NCBI GenBank assembly: GCA_021927905.1
Contig: BLLK01000019.1
Span: 124,001-188,000, forward strand
DNA: 64,000 bases
Direction of reading: 5' to 3'
DNA from: Chaetoceros tenuissimus
Lineage: Eukaryota; Bacillariophyta; Thalassiosirophyceae; Chaetocerotales; Chaetocerotaceae
Numbering within the stretch: position 1 is the stretch's first letter; every line of letters begins with the position of its first letter. A program made the translations under genes and the position numbers. Below, one piece after another: positions 20,572-28,826 of this stretch. Below the pieces are notes generated by a model. It had not been told where the DNA came from. It worked only from the letters and a program-made list of their open reading frames with translations, and made no database searches.

Positions 20572-21459
20572 TCAATCTGTTTCCAACTCTCCCATCATTT
20601 TTAGCACGTACTTTTCGACGATTTCCTTTTCGGTCACATCGACGTATGGGTTTTCCTTCAAGTAACGGGAAGGGGTGATGCCGATACTGTTCTCTACTTG
20701 AAATGATGCTAGACCTCCTTTCTCTACCATAGTATCGAGAATCATCTCGAGTGTAGGTTCGAAAGATGAGCAAATTTTATGCAAAGCAAATTCCTCCTCG
20801 TTATTGATGTTCCCGAGCCAGGCGTTGGTTTCCATGTTACGATGGAAATAGTAAGTGAGAAGATTGAGATCCACGTCTTCGTTGTAACCGTTCCAGGCTA
20901 CTTGAGGAGACCTTCGAATTAATTTTGATCCATCAATAATACAGTAACCTAGCACCGTAGAACGTGGGACATGAAATATTTCTAAATTTTTGTTGTATCG
21001 AAATGCATATTCTCCAATCTCTCTGCATCTTGGAGGAATAAAGATACTCGAAAGATTACAATTCTGCAATGCACTATCTCCAATGAATTCCAAATTGGAA
21101 GAAAATTTGATAAATTCTAGATTGATGCAATAACTGAAAGTATCTTCCCCAATCCTGATTACCGTATTAGCAAAAATGACTCTCTCAATGTTGCAGCAAA
21201 TGTGGAAAGTAAAGTCTGGAATCTCCGTTACGCCATCAACAATTATTATCTGCCGCCACGTTTGTCTCTCTCTCATATAATTCTTACATTCTTTGGACAC
21301 ATTCCATTCTTCAAAATCTTCAAAATTTTCAAGACAAGTCAAGCCGTACATGCCGTTGCCGTATTTCTCATACCATTCATAATCTAATTCTTCATTGAAA
21401 AGTTTTTTTGATCCGTCATAGAACAGAGTGACGAGACCATTGATGTTGGCAACTCTCAT
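20572..21459 (-). CDS. BspA-like LRR protein, array copy 6 (295 aa)
   Basis: Intact single-exon member. Start taken at MRVANINGLVTLFYDGSKKLF; five more codons (MSNCN) are open upstream. The linker has a Tyr/Gly-rich insert, then TWRQIIIVDGVTEIPDFTF, repeats IERVIFANTVIRIG / NLEFIGDSALQNCNLSSIFIPPRCREIG, a longer variable segment before the cap than in other copies, HKICSSFEPTLEMILDTM and GITPSRYLKENPY. It ends GELETD instead of the usual GEL because the stop is shifted by three codons. Confidence 0.87.
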   Translation of the reverse strand: MRVANINGLVTLFYDGSKKLFNEELDYEWYEKYGNGMYGLTCLENFEDFEEWNVSKECKNYMRERQTWRQIIIVDGVTEIPDFTFHICCNIERVIFANTVIRIGEDTFSYCINLEFIKFSSNLEFIGDSALQNCNLSSIFIPPRCREIGEYAFRYNKNLEIFHVPRSTVLGYCIIDGSKLIRRSPQVAWNGYNEDVDLNLLTYYFHRNMETNAWLGNINNEEEFALHKICSSFEPTLEMILDTMVEKGGLASFQVENSIGITPSRYLKENPYVDVTEKEIVEKYVLKMMGELETD

Positions 21460-21659
21460 GTTGCAATTACTCAACTATGATGAATTTATGAGCAACATCG
21501 AGAAGTACCATAAACTCCAGTCGTTAGACCTCAAATTTGATTTCATATTATGGTGTCCATTTCAATCAAAATGTGACAAAAGACCAGTGCCATCAAGAGT
21601 CAAGTCATTGTACAGCACTCATATTAGAATTATCTCCAACATGTATTTTCACTGAGAAA

Positions 21660-21714
21660 TCAGACATACTATAAAAGTTTACTAAAGATTATAACTATGT
21701 AAAACACGATTCTT
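21660..21714 (-). repeat. Shared 3' flank module of LRR genes
   Basis: A block with plus-strand landmarks 'actataaaagttta', 'agattataactatg' and a 'agattctag'-like junction at the stop codon recurs at about 21660-21714, 22905-22964, 23990-24040, 25190-25247, 27215-27258 and 27450-27507. Each time it lies directly after an LRR stop (or close to one) on the coding strand. It is probably the common 3' UTR and polyadenylation region carried along with each gene copy. Confidence 0.7.
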
Positions 21715-22509
21715 CTAGCGTTCACCCATCATGTGCATAATATAGTTTTCGATGATGTCCTTCTCGCTCACGCTAGCGTACGGGTTTTCCTTCAGGTATC
21801 GAGAAGGAGTAATGCCGATGTTGTTCTCTTCTTTGAATGCCTTTGGTCCTCCTTTCTCTAACATAGTCTGTAGAATCATTTGAAGAGTAGGCTCGAAAGA
21901 GGAGCAAACTCTATGCAAAGCGAATTGATCGTGATTGTTGATATTCTTCAGCCAGGTAGTGTTGTTGATTGAAACAGGATAGCTCTGAAGCAACTTTGTA
22001 GAGACAAAAATATTGTTACCTAGCTCTGTATTTTGCGGAATATTCAAAATTGTCAAGTTCTTGTTCTCATAAAATGCCCAGTCTCTAATTTCTCTGCATC
22101 TCGGAGGAATAAACACACTTGAAAGATTGCAATTGGAGAATGCACTATTTCCAATAAACTCTAAGCTTTTGGGTAAATTGATGAAGGCAAGATCTTTGCA
22201 ATAGCCGAAAGCACTACTTTCGATTCTAATCACGGTATCGGCAAAGATGACTCGTTTGATGTTCTTGCATTTCGAGAAAGTCCATTTTTGAATCTCAGTA
22301 ACGCCATCGACAACAATTACTTGCTGCCAAGAAAATCTTTCTTTCATATACTTCTTCAATTCCTCTGATAGATTCAATGATTGAATATCATCTCTATCCC
22401 AGTAGTTGCCAACGGCATGATACCACTCAGTCTCAAGTTCTTCATTGAAGAGTTTCTTCGACCCATCATAAAATAGAGTCACGAGACCGTCTACTAAACC
22501 AACCCTCAT
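21715..22509 (-). CDS. BspA-like LRR protein, array copy 7 (264 aa)
   Basis: Intact single-exon member that starts at MRVGLVDGLVTLFYDGSKKLF, a small variation of the signature (ATV to GLV). SWQQVIVVDGVTEIQKWTF, IKRVIFADTVIRI, NLEFIGNSAF-type repeats and SSVFIPPRCREIRDWAF follow. The cap is HRVCSSFEPTLQMILQTM, GITPSRYLKENPYASV, MMGER. The 3' flank carries the shared 'actataaaagttta' module. The 5' flank carries the conserved upstream element at 22673-22717. Confidence 0.88.
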   Translation of the reverse strand: MRVGLVDGLVTLFYDGSKKLFNEELETEWYHAVGNYWDRDDIQSLNLSEELKKYMKERFSWQQVIVVDGVTEIQKWTFSKCKNIKRVIFADTVIRIESSAFGYCKDLAFINLPKSLEFIGNSAFSNCNLSSVFIPPRCREIRDWAFYENKNLTILNIPQNTELGNNIFVSTKLLQSYPVSINNTTWLKNINNHDQFALHRVCSSFEPTLQMILQTMLEKGGPKAFKEENNIGITPSRYLKENPYASVSEKDIIENYIMHMMGER

Positions 22510-22672
22510 TTCGAGAGATCTTGAGTTAGAAGAGTGTTAGAAGTTACAATAGAATGAACAAGAAGGATAGTCCTCTAAGGTACCTTATGAATAGTAAATT
22601 TGATTTCTTTTTGAATTAGAGGTAGCTTTTTGTTGGACTGTTCGCTGTTCCGTCGATACATAGAGCTTGCAA

Positions 22673-22717
22673 TAGTTTTGTAAGTGAGGCGATGTCTGTG
22701 ACAATGACGCCATTTGA
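22673..22717 (-). promoter_or_regulatory. Conserved LRR upstream element, site 2
   Basis: 'tagttttgtaagtgaggc', then 'gtctgtgacaatgacgcc', starting ~164 nt upstream of array copy 7. It matches sites at 15320 and 26766. Here the core is TGACGCC instead of TGACGTC. Similarity with the 26766 site extends a further ~130 nt away from the gene ('acagtcatttttt', 'gtcttcttgaaaag', 'gagggtgatg'). Confidence 0.62.
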
Positions 22718-22964
22718 ATCATCTTTTTAACTGTCTAATGAACAGTCATTTTTTGCATTGCTTTTCATCATCCTAACTTGATTGATGAGAATTTGAATAG
22801 TCTCTAAGGTAGTCTTCTTGAAAAGCTTAGAGGGTGATGCTTCTTCCGTAGCTCGCTGCCTTTTTGCTTGGTTCTATTTTCCATAAAAATACAAAAAAAA
22901 ACAAAAGAATCTAATGGACTATAAAAGTTTGCTACAGATTATAATTATGTAAATAAGCAAGATT

Positions 22965-23777
22965 TTAGCGTTCCCCCGATATCTTCAAAATATAGCTCTC
23001 GATTACTTCCTTCTCATTCACATCAGCGTACGGATTTTCCTTCAGGTATCTAGAAGGCGTGATGCCGATGCTATTCTCTTCTTTGAATGCCTTCGGACCT
23101 CCTTTCTCTATCATAGTATCAAGAATCATATCCAAAGTAGGATAAAAAGAGCAGCAAACTTTATGCAGAGCATCATCATTGATTATGTTCCTTAGCCAGG
23201 TATTGACTTCTTCACGATTATAGCTCTGGTTGTCAAAAAGAGATCTGTCAAGTAACTTGGTACTGCGAACTGCCAGTTCACCTAGCTCTGCATCATGAGG
23301 AACATTCAAGATCTCCAAACGCACATTTCCTGAAAAAGCGTAATCCCCTATCCTGCGACATCTTGGAGGAAGAAAGACACTTGAAAGTTCGCACCATTCA
23401 AATGCGTCATTGCCAATAAACTCCAAATTTAGAGATAATTTGATGAAGGCTAGATTCCAGCAAAAACTGAATGCACCTTGCTCAATTCTAATCACTGTAT
23501 CGGCGAGGATTACTCTTTTGATGTGGTGACAATCATTGAATGTAGCCTTTGGTATCTCCGTAACGCCATCTACAACAATTACCTGCTGCCATGTCAGTCT
23601 TTCTCGCTTATATCTTTTGCATTCATCCGATACTTCCCAGTTTTTCCAATTATCAGGGCTCTGACGACCACCAACATCATACACCAAGCACCATTCAATA
23701 TCGAGTGCTTGATTCCATAGCTCCCTCGATCCATCATAGAAAAGAGTGACGAGACCATTGACTGTCGCAACCCTCAT
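22965..23777 (-). CDS. BspA-like LRR protein, array copy 8 (270 aa)
   Basis: Intact single-exon member. Start set at MRVATVNGLVTLFYDGSRELW; the frame is open 16 codons further up but without family similarity. TWQQVIVVDGVTEIPKATF, IKRVILADTVIRIEQGAF, NLEFIGNDAFEWCELSSVFLPPRCRRIGDYAF and NVPHDAELG follow. The cap (HKVCCSFYPTLDMILDTM, GITPSRYLKENPYADV) is complete and ends ISGER. The cap-proximal linker is a few residues shorter (INDDALHKV) than NNDDQFALHR in the others. Confidence 0.87.
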   Translation of the reverse strand: MRVATVNGLVTLFYDGSRELWNQALDIEWCLVYDVGGRQSPDNWKNWEVSDECKRYKRERLTWQQVIVVDGVTEIPKATFNDCHHIKRVILADTVIRIEQGAFSFCWNLAFIKLSLNLEFIGNDAFEWCELSSVFLPPRCRRIGDYAFSGNVRLEILNVPHDAELGELAVRSTKLLDRSLFDNQSYNREEVNTWLRNIINDDALHKVCCSFYPTLDMILDTMIEKGGPKAFKEENSIGITPSRYLKENPYADVNEKEVIESYILKISGER

Positions 23778-24087
23778 TGTAAAATATTTGGTTACTGTAT
23801 CAAGTACAATAATATTTATGAGCAATATCGAAGTAGTTCATTTGTACCTCAGTCTTTGAGTTCACATCGAGATGTCCATTTCCATCGAAATTCTTGTATT
23901 GATTGCCATGAAAGCTTCACGGTGCACTACGTCAAAGAAACTTGAAGATTTGCTTTACATGATCTTCTTATCAATAAACTGAGTAATCAAATACACTATA
24001 AAAGTTTACTCAAGATTAAAACTATATTAAACAAGCTAACTAAGTACTTTGAGAAAATGGATCAGAGCTGGTTCTATTTCAATCTTT

Positions 24088-24972
24088 CTACAACTTTCCC
24101 ATCATGTTGAGGACGTACTTTTCGATGACTTCCTTTTCAGTTACGTTAGTGTACGGGTTTTCCTTCAAATAACGGGAAGGAGTAATGCCAATACTATTCT
24201 TCACTTTGAATGCTTTTGGACCTCCTCTCTCTATCATATTATCTAGAATCATCTCGAATGTAGGTTCGTAGGATGAGCAAATTCTATGCAATGCAAACTC
24301 TTCTTCCGTGTTGGTGTCTTTGAGCCAAGCCTTGACTTCTTCGCAATGCTGCTCAAAGAAAGCGATTAGATCACCAGGGTTGCTGGCGTCTTCAATGTCG
24401 ATCTCAATCCAGTATTTGTAAGCTTCTCGATTGGGAGAGCTTTCGAATAGTTCAGTATAATCTATAACATCTCGATCTAGCTCAGTATTCTGTGGAACAT
24501 GAAGTATCTCCAAGTTTTCGTTGCTTTGAAATGCCCATGCTCCAATCACTCTACAACTCGGAGGAACAAAGACACTGGAAAGCTTGCAATATGCGAATGC
24601 AAAATCTTTAACATACTCTAGGTTGATAGGCAGTTTGATATGGGTTAGATTCGAGCAAAAACAGAATGCATTTCTCCTGATCCTAATGATGGTATTGGTA
24701 AAGTTCACTCTATTGATGTTGTAGCATCGATAGAAAGTAGTTTCAGGAATCTCAGTGACGCCTTCGACAATAATTACCTGCTGCCAAGATTGGCGCTCTC
24801 TAATATAATTCTTGCATTCGATTGAGAGGTTGCTTGACTCAACGTCATCAAAATTCTCGTAATATACCAAATCAACGTCACTTTCCCACTCCATTTGTAG
24901 ATCTTCGTTGTAGAATTCATTCGATCCATCGTAGAAAAGAGTGACGAGATCATCAACAGTAGCAACCCTCAT
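24088..24972 (-). CDS. BspA-like LRR protein, array copy 9 (294 aa)
   Basis: Intact single-exon member. Start at MRVATVDDLVTLFYDGSNEFY, four codons inside the longest frame (24984). SWQQVIIVEGVTEIPETTF and repeats INRVNFTNTIIRIRRNAF / NLEYVKDFAFAYCKLSSVFVPPSCRVIGAWAF / NLEILHVPQNTEL follow. A long acidic insert (IEIDIEDASNPGD) comes before the cap HRICSSYEPTFEMILDNM, GITPSRYLKENPYTNV, MMGKL. Together with copy 6 it forms a longer subtype with extra sequence between repeats and cap. Confidence 0.87.
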   Translation of the reverse strand: MRVATVDDLVTLFYDGSNEFYNEDLQMEWESDVDLVYYENFDDVESSNLSIECKNYIRERQSWQQVIIVEGVTEIPETTFYRCYNINRVNFTNTIIRIRRNAFCFCSNLTHIKLPINLEYVKDFAFAYCKLSSVFVPPSCRVIGAWAFQSNENLEILHVPQNTELDRDVIDYTELFESSPNREAYKYWIEIDIEDASNPGDLIAFFEQHCEEVKAWLKDTNTEEEFALHRICSSYEPTFEMILDNMIERGGPKAFKVKNSIGITPSRYLKENPYTNVTEKEVIEKYVLNMMGKL

Positions 24973-25247
24973 GTTAGGTTTCAACTTCGATTATATCTAG
25001 AAATTATGAACATTTGTGAAGAGAAATTGACTGAGCAGTGGAAGTGTATCAGTCTCTGAACCTCATCGTGGTGTCTATTTCGATCAAAGTAACGACATTC
25101 TGTCACACGCCATCCGTTCTGGTCCAAGAAAACAATTACAAGTCTCTTCTTCGCATCAATATTTAGTATTCACAATGGATTTTTGGAATAGGGACTAAAT
25201 ATATGCTAAAGATTTAAAGCTACATAGCTAAAAGTGCAAGATTCATT

Positions 25248-25750
25248 CTAGCGTTCCCCCATCATCTGCATAATATAGTTCTCAATTATATCCTTCTCTC
25301 TGACGACGGCGTACGGGTTTTCGTTTAAATATCGAGAAGGAGTGATGCCGATGCTATTTTCTTCTTGGAATGCCTGTAATCCTCCTTTCACTTTCATAGT
25401 ATCAAGAATTATTTCAAGTGTAGGTTCGAAGGAGGAGCAAACATCGTTATTGATGTTCTTGATCGAGTCGGGATCAGGGCAGCTTTGAAGCAACTTTGTC
25501 GAGTGAATAACACTATTACCTAATCGAGTATACTGTGGAACACTCAGAATTATCAAGTTTTTGTTTCCTAGGAATGCATGTGCTCCAATATCTCTGCATC
25601 CAAGAGGAATAAAGACACTGGAAAGTTTGCAATCACTGAAAGCGAGAGCGCCAATTTCTTCCAGATTGATTGATAATTTGACGAAGATGAGACTTCTGCA
25701 ACAACTGAAAGTACGATGCCCAATCTTCAAATACGGTGTTTATTTTGTTA
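25248..25750 (-). pseudogene. BspA-like LRR array copy 10, 5'-truncated
   Basis: Only the second half of the repeats and the C-terminal cap remain: IGHRTFSCCRSLIFVKLSINLEEIG, SSVFIPLGCRDIG, NVCSSFEPTLEIILDTM-like cap, GITPSRYLNENPYAVV and MMGER. Family similarity can be followed upstream to about 25750, in another frame (an NTV motif), and then stops. Some 30 nt later lies the stop of copy 11. The N-terminal ~100 codons seem to have been deleted down to the 3' flank of the next gene. The longest frame starts at a TTG, not an ATG. Confidence 0.78.
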
Positions 25751-25780
25751 TTATAAAAGCTGCATCGTAGACCGACTTTT

Positions 25781-26623
25781 CTATTCACTTTCGCCCAACA
25801 TTTTCATGAGATACTCCTGTATGACATCCTTCTCCTTTAAAGCACAATACGGATTTTCTTTCAAGTATCTTGATGGTGTGATACCAGCGCCATTTTCTTC
25901 TTGAAACACTTTCAGTCCCTTTTCTTGGACGATTGCATGTATATCTTCTTTCAAAGGACGGAACGAGGAGCATACTCAATGTAGAACAAACTCCTCCTCA
26001 TTATTCATCGTCTTGATCCATCTATTCATTCGTATAGTTTGCATGAAATTGTAATCTCCAGCCATGGGTGGTGATGCTTTCGCAAATGATGTACATTTAA
26101 TGATGCCTTGACCAAGTTCAGTATCCTGTGGAACATGGAAGATTGACAAATTTTCATTGCATTGAAATGCGCTCTCGCAAATCTCTCTGCATCTTGGAGG
26201 AATAAAGGCGCTTGATAGGTTGCATTCTTCAAATGCATATGGGCCAATATATTCTAGGTTCATTGACCATTTGATGTAGACTAGATTCTTGCAAGAAATG
26301 AAAGCACATTGTTCAATCCTGATCACTGTGTTGGAAAAGATAACTCTCTTGATATTTTTGCAACCGCTGAAAGTCATGTATGGAATATCAGTAACTCCTT
26401 CCACAATAATTATCTGCTGCCAGGAAAACCGTTCTCTCCAGTACTCTCTACATTCATCGGATACATCCAACGCCGATACATCCAAAGTTTCCACATCATC
26501 GTCCTCATCATGATTACGCCGATGTTGTGCATCCCACCACTCAATATCTAGTTGTCGATTCCATAGCTCCTTCGATCCGTCGTAAAAGAGAGTCACGAGA
26601 CCATCAACAGTAGCAACCCTCAT
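25781..26623 (-). pseudogene. BspA-like LRR array copy 11, one internal stop
   Basis: Full-length member from MRVATVDGLVTLFYDGSKELW (26623) to LGESE (25781). One in-frame TGA lies about 25976-25978, exactly where other copies have the arginine of ALHR, so a single CGA to TGA change is the likely cause. Both sides remain in the same frame and match the family. The cap (SSFRPLKEDIHAI, GLKVFQEENGAGITPSRYLKENPY) is the subtype shared with copy 14 at 27508, lacking the EPTLEMILDTM sequence. The 219-residue 5' part alone would still encode the repeats. Confidence 0.78.
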
Positions 26624-26765
26624 GCTAAAGTTCAATTATCTAGCTCCCTCGTAAATGGTTTATGTTTTCGTTTACAACAACGAGTATCTTTGATATGAAA
26701 TAATGGATGTGGAGTGTGTGTGTTCCTGCGTTCGCGTGTTCGCGTTACACTTTGGCATCTTTCAA

Positions 26766-26812
26766 TAGTTTCGTAAGTGAGGCAATGTCGATGACAATGA
26801 CGTCCTTTGAAA
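26766..26812 (-). promoter_or_regulatory. Conserved LRR upstream element, site 3
   Basis: 'tagtttcgtaagtgaggcaatg', then 'atgacaatgacgtccttt', beginning ~143 nt upstream of array copy 11. It matches the elements at 15320 and 22673 and has a TGACGTC core. With the 22673 site it shares a longer ~175 nt block reaching to about 26940. Confidence 0.62.
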
Positions 26813-26944
26813 CATCTAAAAACAGTCATATTTTGCATACTTTTCATCCATTATGGTACTTGATTGATGAAAAATTGAATAGACTCCTACTTAGCTACAT
26901 AGTCTTCTTGAAAAGTTTTGAGGGTGATGGTTCTTATGGAGATC

Positions 26945-27025
26945 TTTGAAATAACTCTGTATAGCGAATGGTCAATTCACCTAGTTCTGCATAATAAATC
27001 AAAAACATTCAAGATATCGTAATTT
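26945..27025 (-). pseudogene. LRR relic: internal fragment
   Basis: About 80 nt match the segment of array copy 8 at ~23265-23345: 'gcgaatggtcaattcacctagttctgcat' against 'gcgaactgccagttcacctagctctgcat', then 'aacattcaagat'. In that copy it encodes the end of the LRR block (ELG / NVP region). No flanking LRR sequence survives. Confidence 0.55.
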
Positions 27026-27258
27026 TTGAACTCAGTCCTTCGACTTCAATTTTGATTTCACATTGATGCGCCTATTTCTTTAATAGAAACTCTTTTACAT
27101 TCTTGCATTGAGTGCCTTCAAAGAATCATGGTAGACCTCTACAAAGGACAATTTAGAAGTGTGCTTTAAAGTGTCTTTTAAAAATATTTTCCCTACAAAA
27201 CTTAGAAATCAAAGAGACTATAAAAGTTATAAAGAAAAACTATGTTGACAAGATTCTT

Positions 27259-27420
27259 CTAGTGTTCCCCCATCATCTGCAAAATATACTTTTCAACGAC
27301 TTCCTTCTCGCTCACAATAGCGTACGGATTTTCCTTTAGGTAACGTGAAGGAGTGATGCCGATGCTATTTTCTAATTGGAATGCCTTTGGTCTTCCGCTG
27401 TTCATCATAGTATCAAGTAG
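27259..27420 (-). pseudogene. LRR relic: C-terminal cap only
   Basis: An uninterrupted ~50-codon piece encoding the cap from DTMMNSGRPKAF through GITPSRYLKENPYAIV to MMGEH and its stop, with its own conserved 3' flank at 27215-27258. Nothing upstream of the cap is present. Together with the relic at 15122, which has only the 5' end, it shows that array copies are lost in pieces. Confidence 0.85.
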
Positions 27421-27507
27421 CTTCTACTCGATATTTTTATACACAAAGCTGAGAAATCAAATATACTATAAAAGTTTACTATAGACTATATCTGCGTAGA
27501 CAAGATT

Positions 27508-28383
27508 CTAGCATTTTCCCATCATCTGCAAAATATAACTCTCGATTACTTCCTTCTCGGTAACGTCAGCGTACGGGTTTCCTTGTAAGTATCGTGACGG
27601 AGTGATGCCTGCGCTATTCTTTTCTTTGAATGCTTTGAGTCCTTTCTCTTGAATCATTCCACATAAAACTTCTTTCAAAGGTTGGAACGACGAGCATGCT
27701 CTATGAAGAGCGTATTCCTCGTCGTTATTCATGTTCTTGAGCCATTCATTCATGTTATTATTTGCTGCAACTCCGAGCCCAGAAAAGAAATCGCCAAACC
27801 CAATGAATTGATTATTTCCTTCAATGGGTGATGCTCTGGCAATTGCTGTGTTGGTGATGATATCTCTACCAAGTTCAGTATCCTGAGGAACATGGAAGAT
27901 GGATAAATTCTTGTTCTTAAAAAAAGCTCTAGTGCAAATCTCTACACATCTCGGAGGTATAAAGACGCTGGAAAGATTACATTCGTAAAATGCATCATTG
28001 CCAATATATTCAAGATTCATGGGCCACTTTATAAACGCAAGACGGTAGCAAAGATAGAAAGCAAATTTCTCGATTCTCATCACGGTATTTGCGAAGATGA
28101 CTCTCTTGACATTCATGCATCCAAAGAAAGTATTCTCTGGTATCTCAGTGACGCCTTCGACAACAATAACTTGCTGCCATGAGAGCTTCTCTCTAAAATA
28201 CTCCTTACATGCATCAGATAGAGGCCATGATTCAATATTATCTCCTTCGATATTGTCATGATCATTGTTCATCGGGTGGACATAATTGGTCAACAGCCAT
28301 TCTTCATTCAGTCTTTGATTGTTGAGTTCCTTCGATCCGTCGTAGAAAAGAGTCACGAGACCATCAACTGTAGCAACCCTCAT
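27508..28383 (-). CDS. BspA-like LRR protein, array copy 14 (291 aa)
   Basis: Intact single-exon member and the last of the array. It starts MRVATVDGLVTLFYDGSKELN, then an acidic Asn/Asp linker and SWQQVIVVEGVTEIPENTF. Repeats are VKRVIFANTVMRIEKFAF / NLEYIGNDAFYECNLSSVFIPPRCVEIC / FHVPQDTELG. A Gly/Phe/Asn-rich insert (FIGFGDFFSGLGVAANNN) precedes the cap HRACSSFQPLKEVL, LKAFKEKNSAGITPSRYLQGNPYADV, MMGKC. The cap variant is shared with the damaged copy 11. The C-terminus ends in Cys, unlike the others. Confidence 0.88.
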   Translation of the reverse strand: MRVATVDGLVTLFYDGSKELNNQRLNEEWLLTNYVHPMNNDHDNIEGDNIESWPLSDACKEYFREKLSWQQVIVVEGVTEIPENTFFGCMNVKRVIFANTVMRIEKFAFYLCYRLAFIKWPMNLEYIGNDAFYECNLSSVFIPPRCVEICTRAFFKNKNLSIFHVPQDTELGRDIITNTAIARASPIEGNNQFIGFGDFFSGLGVAANNNMNEWLKNMNNDEEYALHRACSSFQPLKEVLCGMIQEKGLKAFKEKNSAGITPSRYLQGNPYADVTEKEVIESYILQMMGKC

Positions 28384-28826
28384 TTCGAAAACAAGAGATG
28401 TTGAATTAGAAGTTAGTTTGCAGAAGACTAAGAAGAAAATAGATAGTACCTTTTACATAGCTGAAACTGATGTGATCAAAACTTTCTCTGAATAGTTTAG
28501 TAAGAATTGAAAAGAAAAGCGAAGAGAAAAAGAAGAGATGTCATAAATCAACAATGACGAAACGACTATTGACTCTGCGTGCAGGCTACCGGTACAATAC
28601 TATAGAATACATTGTAAACATAGAGGTACCGTAATTTTGGGGTACTGAAATTAATTTCTATTTCTTAGTATCTTCTCTCCAAAAATACTAAGTGCACTTG
28701 CAAAATACGAAGTAATTCGAAACTCAATATAAAATGAAATTTGATCTAAGTTATAGTGTTATGCTTTACAGAGTGGATTTACCAAATAAATAATTTCCGT
28801 CAGATAGTACTAGCTGATATGTGTAC
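28384..28826. other. Intergenic at the end of the LRR array
   Basis: 443 nt between the start of array copy 14 and the stop of the next minus-strand gene. AT-rich, no gene or repeat that I can support. It contains 'aggtaccgtaattttggggtac' and A-rich tracts only. Confidence 0.4.
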
